Source: Methanolinea sp.
GTDB lineage: Archaea > Halobacteriota > Methanomicrobia > Methanomicrobiales > Methanospirillaceae
Length of the DNA stretch: 37,462 nt
Reading direction: 5' to 3'
Assembly: GCA_018263335.1 (NCBI GenBank)
Contig: JADFCY010000018.1
Span: forward strand, 1-37,462
This document shows, piece after piece, positions 32,266 to 37,462 of the stretch (its first letter is position 1; each line of letters starts with the position of its first letter). The notes beneath the pieces were generated by a model. It saw only the letters and a list, made by a program, of their open reading frames with translations. It made no database searches and was not told the origin of the DNA. The position numbers and the translations under genes are program-made.

Positions 32266-34452
32266 TCAGGCCTGGATCCTTCCACCGGCAGACACCCATT
32301 CCGAGATCCTGTTCCTGTCGCTACGGAACTCGCGGAACTGGTGGAGCGAGACGGTGAGGTCCCGGGTGAATGCAAAGTACCCGATCTGGGTCGTTTTACA
32401 GAGGTTCATCGCCATCTCCATCAGGCCTCTGGGATCCGGACGTGACTCGCCGAGCCATATGTGGAAGATGTTTCCGCCGTCGACGATTGGGAAGAAGACG
32501 TGCTCAATTGACATCCGTTCCGCCATCGTCACATTTGCCCCTGGCGCCACATGGGTCCCGTTGGTGTAATAGATAGGAAGGTCCCTCGTGGACCCAAGGC
32601 GCAAAAGAGCCTTTGCGAGATCGCCCTTGATCACCTTCGCGGCCCATTCACGGTATTCCTTGTTGAGGAGGTCGGCAACGGCAAAACGCTGCCCGGTCGT
32701 TTCGGCCGGCGTCCGGGCAAGCGCGATGGTCATGTGGTGCCGCCTCGAGAGCTCGCGGGCGTACTGCTCCATGTGGGTCATTGCAAGGATGGCGAGGCGG
32801 AAGGCATCCCTTGACTCGTGCAGTTGTGACCCTGTGTGGTGCTGGACCATCTCGTTCACCCCGACGACCCCGATCGTGTAGACGAGGCCGTCAAGGTCAA
32901 CGGCAACCGAACCTCTCTCCCCGGTGACGGGGTCCCTTGGGCGCTGCATCGCAAACGGCATCCTGCCCTGTGACCGGATCGTCTCAAGCCACCTCCGCTT
33001 GATGCGGAAGACCTCGACACAGACATCCATCAGTGCCCGTAACTCGGAAAAGAGCCGCTCATTGTCCCCGTCTGCCCGATATGCTGCCCGCGGGCAGTTG
33101 AGGGACACCACCTGCCAGGAACCCATGGAGAAGTGCTTGCCTTCCCTGAAGTACAGCTTCTCCTCGAACTCCGAGTCCTGGTCCGCGACCGCCGAGAACT
33201 GGTATGCGCAGCACTGGTAGCAGGAGATCCCCTTGCCGGCACCGCGGTATGGCGGGATCTGGTTGTCGTAATAGGGGGTGCCAAACTTCGATGCAAGTTC
33301 GAACGTGAGGAGGTAGAGGTCCTTATAGGTGGGCAGATCAGGGTGGGCATCGTTGTACGCTTTGTCTTCCTCCATGAACTCGGGCTCGATGCTGATCTCG
33401 GGTTTTGGGAAACTGAAGGGCTTGCCCCATGCATCTCCCTCAAGCATGACCTCTATGAGTGCCTTGAAGAGGAGGCGGACTTCCCGCTCGAACTGACCGT
33501 ATGTCCGGCGGGGACCGCTGCTTCCATCCCAGACCCTGCCCCTGAATACGACCGGCTTGTCCTTCCAGAGGGATGGAACGCCCGGGCTGAGCTGGACAGA
33601 TGAGAAGACGAGCTGCCCGCCTCTTGCGACCATCATCTGCGTCATCTCGTAGACAAACATCTGCATCAGCTGCTTGATCTCGTCGTATCCCATCCCTTCA
33701 AAGAAGGGGGCAAGGAAGGTGAGGAAGTTGTAGTAGCCCTGCCCGCCGGCAAAGTTGGTCTGGGCGCTCCCGAGTGCCTTGACGGCGTGGAGGACCGCCA
33801 CCTCCGCACGCTTCGCAGGCCCTGCAACCGACGCCTTCGTCCCGTTCCCGTCCGGCATCAGCCCATAGTAAAAGAAGTAGCGGAGGTCCCAGTCCTGACA
33901 GAACGGTCTTGTCCCGAAGTATTCCAAATCGTGGATGTGGATGTCGCCCGACAGGTGGTGGTCCGCAAGGTGAGGGGGCAGCTGCAGGAGGTACTGCTCC
34001 TTGCTGATCTTGTCGGCCTTCTTCTTGTGCGAGGTCTCCGCATTCTCCTGGAGGTTTGCGTTATCCTTGGCCTCAAACCCACGGCCAACGTCGATCAGGT
34101 GCGCGTCGAATACCGGCGTCCCGACCCTGGTGCAGACGTTGCGGTACTGGACCATCCCCTTCTCGAGAAGTGTGATGTTCATGATCTCCCGGATGAGCGG
34201 GCCGCTCAGGGTGCGAAGGTTCATCGACTTGATGCGCTGCTCGACGAGCCGGGCAATCTCCTGGGCCGTCTCTTCCGATGCGCTCTCGTAGCCGTAGAAC
34301 GTCTCTACGAGCGTTGTCTCCTCGAGGATCTGGCGCACGATCCGCTGCCGGTCCCACTCCAGGATATGCCCGTCCGAAGTCCTGACCGGGGGCATGCTGG
34401 GGATGAAGATCCCATCAAGCGTGGACTGGCGCGTATCCCGGGTTGGCATCAT
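32266..34452 (-). CDS. nrdD: Anaerobic (class III) ribonucleoside-triphosphate reductase NrdD, C terminus atypical
   Basis: A 728-residue NrdD. An ATP-cone occupies about 15-110 (SDGHILEWDRQRIVRQILEE, EIARLVEQRIKSM). The reductase core follows with GDIHIHDLEYFGTRPFCQDWDLR, GGQGYYNFLTFLAPF, GISCYQCCAYQF (probable active-site Cys), MGSWQVVSLNCPRAAY, GVVGVNEMVQHHTG and TNGTHVAPGANV. After IGYFAFTRDLTV the protein ends within about 30 residues (SLHQFREF ... SAGGRIQA) without the CxxC zinc ribbon or an RVxGY-type glycyl-radical motif, and other frames do not supply them. The ATG at 34452 overlaps the redoxin stop by 4 nt; the open frame continues to 34821 only over that gene. Confidence 0.9.
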   Translation of the reverse strand: MMPTRDTRQSTLDGIFIPSMPPVRTSDGHILEWDRQRIVRQILEETTLVETFYGYESASEETAQEIARLVEQRIKSMNLRTLSGPLIREIMNITLLEKGMVQYRNVCTRVGTPVFDAHLIDVGRGFEAKDNANLQENAETSHKKKADKISKEQYLLQLPPHLADHHLSGDIHIHDLEYFGTRPFCQDWDLRYFFYYGLMPDGNGTKASVAGPAKRAEVAVLHAVKALGSAQTNFAGGQGYYNFLTFLAPFFEGMGYDEIKQLMQMFVYEMTQMMVARGGQLVFSSVQLSPGVPSLWKDKPVVFRGRVWDGSSGPRRTYGQFEREVRLLFKALIEVMLEGDAWGKPFSFPKPEISIEPEFMEEDKAYNDAHPDLPTYKDLYLLTFELASKFGTPYYDNQIPPYRGAGKGISCYQCCAYQFSAVADQDSEFEEKLYFREGKHFSMGSWQVVSLNCPRAAYRADGDNERLFSELRALMDVCVEVFRIKRRWLETIRSQGRMPFAMQRPRDPVTGERGSVAVDLDGLVYTIGVVGVNEMVQHHTGSQLHESRDAFRLAILAMTHMEQYARELSRRHHMTIALARTPAETTGQRFAVADLLNKEYREWAAKVIKGDLAKALLRLGSTRDLPIYYTNGTHVAPGANVTMAERMSIEHVFFPIVDGGNIFHIWLGESRPDPRGLMEMAMNLCKTTQIGYFAFTRDLTVSLHQFREFRSDRNRISEWVSAGGRIQA

Positions 34453-34718
34453 CCACCCTCGATGAAGGGGATGACCTGCTCCTCTCTCAATGCCCCCTGC
34501 GAGAACATCTCGGCCGACGTGAGGAACCGTGTATCCCTCTGCAGGACCGGGGCCTCGGAGACAAAGACACCGTTTATGCGAAGTTCGGTGAGCGATTCGG
34601 CGGTAGAAAGATCCCGCTCCTGGAATGGCACTGCCTTCTCCTTCAGGAAATGCTTCAGGGTATCGCAATTCGGACAGAATTCCAGTGTATATACAATCAG
34701 GTCGCTGGGTGTGCTCAA
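34449..34718 (-). CDS. nrdH: Glutaredoxin/NrdH-like redoxin
   Basis: An 89-residue thioredoxin-fold protein with VYTLEFCPNCDTLKHFLKEK (C-x-x-C near residue 14), FQERDLST, the INGVFVSEAPVL cis-Pro region and a C-terminal TSAEMF helix. Its position immediately upstream of nrdD with an ATGA overlap suggests it re-reduces the reductase, as reported for the NrdH-type redoxin of the Methanosarcina barkeri class III enzyme. The start is uncertain: a TTG at 34718 behind a G6 run gives a compact protein, while a TTG at 34748 would add ten residues. Confidence 0.85.
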   Translation of the reverse strand: MSTPSDLIVYTLEFCPNCDTLKHFLKEKAVPFQERDLSTAESLTELRINGVFVSEAPVLQRDTRFLTSAEMFSQGALREEQVIPFIEGG

Positions 34719-34900
34719 AGATGTCCCCCCGGTTTGAATCTGAATCAATGATAGATCTTCTGTGAAAAAATATTTGTTGATCTGATAGTAATTGTACCTT
34801 CAGAATTGAGAATTTTTGCAAAAAAAAGCAGATTTCACGCGTGACAGATGATGAACCACACGATGGTCAGCAACAGGGTGCCTGCCCAGGAGCCTGGCTG

Positions 34901-35440
34901 ATGGACAGGCTCTTTGTGGCCGTGGAACTCCCGGCAGAGGTGAGAGAGGCATTATCCTCCGTACAGGAGGCCCTGAAGGAGAGCCGTGCACGGCTCACGC
35001 TGGTGCACCCGGACATCATCCACATCACCCTCAAGTTCATCGGGGACGTGCCCGAGACCCACACTGCCAAAATTGGAGAGGTGCTGGGGCAGGTGAAGGC
35101 TGACCCGTTCCCGCTTCACGTGCGTGGCATCGGTGGGAACAACCCGCGCCAGCCCCGCGTGATATGGGCACGCATTGACGAGGGGGGAAAGTGTGGCCTC
35201 CTCCATGCACAGATTGAGGACCTGCTCGCACCCCTCGGGGTAAAAAGGGAAGACCGCGCATTCCGCCCCCATGCGACGGTGGCGAGGGTGCGGGAGTTCC
35301 ATCCTGATCTCCTGGAACGCATGAAACCATTCCGGGAGAGGGACTTTGGCGAGGGAGTGGTGCAGGGGGTTGTCCTGAAGCGGAGTACCCTGACTCCCCG
35401 GGGCCCCGTATACGAGGATGTCAAGGAAGTGCATTTTTGA
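34901..35440 (+). CDS. thpR: RNA 2',3'-cyclic phosphodiesterase ThpR
   Basis: A 179-residue member of the 2H phosphoesterase family (LigT/ThpR). Both catalytic motifs are present, HITLKFIG (about 44-51) and HATVARV (about 125-131), along with the N-terminal RLFVAVELPAEVREALSSVQ. It opens 2',3'-cyclic phosphates on RNA ends, such as those left by the tRNA splicing endonuclease. The frame opens at 34841, but the ATG at 34901 gives the family start MDRLFVAVELP. The stop overlaps the TTG start of cca (TTGA), so the two tRNA-end-processing genes are coupled. Confidence 0.93.
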   Translation: MDRLFVAVELPAEVREALSSVQEALKESRARLTLVHPDIIHITLKFIGDVPETHTAKIGEVLGQVKADPFPLHVRGIGGNNPRQPRVIWARIDEGGKCGLLHAQIEDLLAPLGVKREDRAFRPHATVARVREFHPDLLERMKPFRERDFGEGVVQGVVLKRSTLTPRGPVYEDVKEVHF

Positions 35441-36831
35441 CCCGCACCGCACTCGAGGAAGAGGTGCTCGCCGGGATTCGCCCTGCCGAAGACGAGGCCC
35501 GGCACATCCACGAGGTGGCGGAGAGGATCCTCTCCCGCGTGGAGAGTTCCGGAAAGGCGACCGCCATGATGGTGGGGTCAGTTGCGCGGGGTACCTGGAT
35601 CCACGGCGACCGGGACCTCGATATCTTCCTCCTCTTTGACCCTTCTCTTCCGAGGGAGGAACTCGAGATTCAGGGACTCTCCCTCGCTAGGGAGATTGCA
35701 CATGCCGAGTCCGGGAGGTTCCGGGAGAAGTACGCGGAGCACCCGTACATCAACGCGAGCATCGACGGCCTCGACGTTGACCTGGTCCCCTGCTACCAGG
35801 TAGAGTCGGCAGCATGCATCCAGAGCGCGGTCGACCGCACGCCTTTCCACACGCGGTACATCAGGGAGAGGATTTCGCCATTCGTCGACGACGTGCTGCT
35901 TCTCAAGCAGTTCGCAAAGGCAGGGGGGATTTACGGCTCTGACCAGATGACGGAAGGGTTCGCGGGCTACCTCTGCGAGCTGCTGGTCCTCCATTACGGG
36001 GGATTTCTCCCGCTGCTCGAAGCCGCGTCCCACTGGAGACCGGGCGTCCTCATCGATCCGGAGGGACACCGGTCACGCGACTTCTCCGAGCCCCTGGTGG
36101 TGGTGGACCCGGTGGACCCCGGAAGGAATGTCTCGGCATCGGTATCCCTGACCCGGATGTGCGAGTTTATCGAGCTCGCCCGCGGATACCTGGAGCACCC
36201 CTCGCGGGAGTTCTTCTTCCCCCCTCCCTGCCCGGTCCTCTCCCTGGACGAGGCGGCAGACCACCTCGCACGGAGGGAGACGTTCCTCTACGCCATCACT
36301 CTCCAGACACCGCCCTACATCGAGGATATCGTCGTCCCGCAGTTACGAAAGAGCCTCGATGCCCTCCAGGCACTCCTGGACCGGCACGGCTTTCTCGTCA
36401 ACCGCGCCGATTGCGAGATGCACGAGGAGCAGTCGATGCTCCTCTTCGAGCTCCTTGTCGACGAGCTCCCCGCGGTCAGGCGGCATACCGGCCCGCCGGT
36501 CTGGAACCGGGTCAATGCCGGGAAGTTTACTGCCAAGTACCTGGATGCAGACGAGCGGGGGTTCTTTACGGGGCCTTTCATCGACGAGGGGGTCTATGTC
36601 GTCGAGATCCGGCGCCCGTATACCCGTGCAATCGATCTCCTCCGTTCCGATCAGGTGCTGCAGGTCGCGCTCGGAAAGCACGTGAAGCAGTCGATGGAAC
36701 GCTCGCTTCAGGTCTTTCGCGGCATCGAGTGCTACCAGGAGGAGTTTGCCCCGTTCATCTCGGGGTTCCTCCAGAAGACATCCCCCATGATGCGAATCGA
36801 GAGGAGCAGGAGAGATCACGCCGCGAAATGA
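35437..36831 (+). CDS. cca: CCA-adding enzyme (archaeal class I tRNA nucleotidyltransferase)
   Basis: A 464-residue class I CCA-adding enzyme that builds and repairs the tRNA 3' CCA without a nucleic-acid template. The nucleotidyltransferase motif is MVGSVARGTWIHGDRDLDIFLLF (about 47-69), whose two Asp residues (DLDI) bind metal; a third carboxylate is in INASIDGLDVDLVPCYQV. The central domain contains RTPFHTRYI and QMTEGFAGYLCELLVLHYGG, and the body and tail follow with GPPVWNRVNAGKF and HVKQSMERSLQVF. Length is typical. The start is a TTG at 35437 behind AAGGAAGTG, overlapping the thpR stop by 4 nt. Confidence 0.95.
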   Translation: MTRTALEEEVLAGIRPAEDEARHIHEVAERILSRVESSGKATAMMVGSVARGTWIHGDRDLDIFLLFDPSLPREELEIQGLSLAREIAHAESGRFREKYAEHPYINASIDGLDVDLVPCYQVESAACIQSAVDRTPFHTRYIRERISPFVDDVLLLKQFAKAGGIYGSDQMTEGFAGYLCELLVLHYGGFLPLLEAASHWRPGVLIDPEGHRSRDFSEPLVVVDPVDPGRNVSASVSLTRMCEFIELARGYLEHPSREFFFPPPCPVLSLDEAADHLARRETFLYAITLQTPPYIEDIVVPQLRKSLDALQALLDRHGFLVNRADCEMHEEQSMLLFELLVDELPAVRRHTGPPVWNRVNAGKFTAKYLDADERGFFTGPFIDEGVYVVEIRRPYTRAIDLLRSDQVLQVALGKHVKQSMERSLQVFRGIECYQEEFAPFISGFLQKTSPMMRIERSRRDHAAK

Positions 36832-36969
36832 AGGGAAAACGGCCGATACCCTTCCCGGACAGATCTTGTAAGAGGCAACGCTCCCGCACGCCGCATTTTA
36901 ACTGAATCCTGACAAAATGTGCGAATTTCGTGCCGGATCTCCCCGTTTCCCCGTGGATCTTTTGATACT

Positions 36970-36977
36970 TTTATATA
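36970..36977 (+). promoter_or_regulatory. TATA box of the pilin-like gene
   Basis: TTTATATA in an A/T-rich island, centred about 34 nt before the ATG at 37008. It predicts a transcription start near 37000 and a leader of only a few nucleotides. Confidence 0.65.
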
Positions 36978-37007
36978 ATGACCCGCCACACATACTCAAT
37001 AATCTCC

Positions 37008-37462
37008 ATGCCGTCCAGACGCCGCGAGGATGCCCTCTCCGAGGTCATCGGGTTCATCCTGATCCTCGCCCTGATTGCGGTGCTCGCCTCGCTCTATCTC
37101 ACCTACGTCGTCCCTGCCCAGGGGAGAGAGGCAGAGATCAGGCACATGGCAGAGATCAATGACCAGTTCCTCGGCTATAAGACTTCGGTCGATTCCCTCT
37201 GGATCAACGACCAGAGGAATGTCCCCATTTCCAGGACTTTTACCCTCGGGACGCTCACGGGCCTGACGCAGGGTGCGTTCGTGGTCCCGCTGTTCCAGCC
37301 GTATCCCTCGAGTGGGACAATGGTGGTGAACGGGAGGGGGGAGAGCATTAGTATTGAAGTAGACACCATCACTATTGATTTCCCTGGCAATGTACTTCCA
37401 AATCTCACATCTATGATTAGTGAACCCAGATATGCCTATATTCAAATTAAGACAACCAATAT
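37008..37462 (+). CDS. Type IV pilin/archaellin N-terminal domain protein (partial)
   Basis: The open frame runs off the right edge (about 151 residues visible). The N terminus MPSRRREDALSEVIGFILIL is a class III signal: a short, basic, acidic-ended leader cut before a hydrophobic helix (about 13-33, continuing ALIAVLASLYLTYVVPA) that packs pilus filaments. The beta-rich rest (ISRTFTLGTLTG, GAFVVPLFQPYPSSG, ESISIEVDTITIDFPG) lies outside the cell. It matches the archaeal DUF1628-type family of pilin-like proteins. The number of subunits and the filament cannot be told from one gene. A T-rich promoter precedes it. Confidence 0.85.
   Translation, partial: MPSRRREDALSEVIGFILILALIAVLASLYLTYVVPAQGREAEIRHMAEINDQFLGYKTSVDSLWINDQRNVPISRTFTLGTLTGLTQGAFVVPLFQPYPSSGTMVVNGRGESISIEVDTITIDFPGNVLPNLTSMISEPRYAYIQIKTTN

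Noticed and set aside
34453-34821. 123-codon N-terminal extension of nrdD
   Set aside because: It lies over the redoxin gene in another frame; nrdD begins at the ATGA overlap at 34452, just before its ATP-cone.
1-37462. Search by eye for tRNA T-loop/acceptor patterns, CRISPR repeat arrays, insertion sequences and long direct repeats
   Set aside because: No GGTTCRAATCC-type T-arm in a foldable context, no regularly spaced repeats, no transposase-like protein. Absence is by eye only; tRNAscan-SE and a repeat finder would settle it.

Overview
The window is archaeal and most likely comes from a euryarchaeal methanogen of the class Methanomicrobia, probably Methanomicrobiales. The evidence is archaeal-only informational genes (L39e, L31e, LX, L21e, S19e, aIF6, Rpo4, SRP54, Pus10, TrmY, RNase P Rnp4), the methanofuran biosynthesis gene mfnB, an oxygen-sensitive class III ribonucleotide reductase, TATA-type promoters, Shine-Dalgarno sites of the GGTG/GGAGG type, and GC-rich coding DNA. 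The genus cannot be fixed from the sequence alone. The DNA is almost entirely coding, with many 1-17 nt overlaps between co-directional genes. No tRNA, rRNA, CRISPR array or insertion sequence was recognised.

Positions 1-8881 are one long leftward run of 16 genes for making and delivering proteins: rps19e, a PDCD5-like gene, a PP-loop ATPase, rpl39e, rpl31e, aIF6, LX, prefoldin alpha, ftsY, srp54, trmY, pus10, rpl21e, rpo4, a DUF655 gene and rsmA (cut by the window edge). Upstream and also leftward lie rnp4 with a CRM/YhbY RNA-binding gene, and purN overlapped with a CNNM/CBS membrane protein gene. A TIM-barrel isomerase-like gene diverges from a bacterial-type exonuclease VII pair (xseA-xseB). 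Then come a DUF371 gene, a multi-pass membrane protein and a pyruvate-kinase-C-like protein, divergent from ychF.

Positions 17300-24700 are a mixed region: a small unknown gene with a palindromic operator-like promoter, a membrane protein, a sugar-phosphate nucleotidyltransferase, a CBS-ParB fusion, hsp20, a membrane-anchored FKBP-like protein, a small thioredoxin-like protein, an HVO_0476-type zinc-finger protein and a DUF92 membrane protein. Positions 24871-30904 hold valS, tmk, a HisA-like gene divergent from mfnB, and guaB. The right end carries a Phr/HSR1-like regulator overlapping a second, divergent small-heat-shock-like gene, then nrdD with a redoxin gene, thpR-cca, and the start of a type IV pilin-like gene.

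The most interesting signals are regulatory and structural. The hsp20 promoter has a perfect CTAAC-N5-GTTAG palindrome, which I recall as the operator reported for the heat-shock regulator HSR1 of Archaeoglobus fulgidus. A degenerate copy lies in the promoter of the Phr/HSR1-like regulator gene 9.5 kb away, which suggests a self-contained, autoregulated heat-shock circuit. Separately, the NrdD protein ends without the zinc ribbon and RVxGY-type glycyl-radical motif expected of class III reductases.
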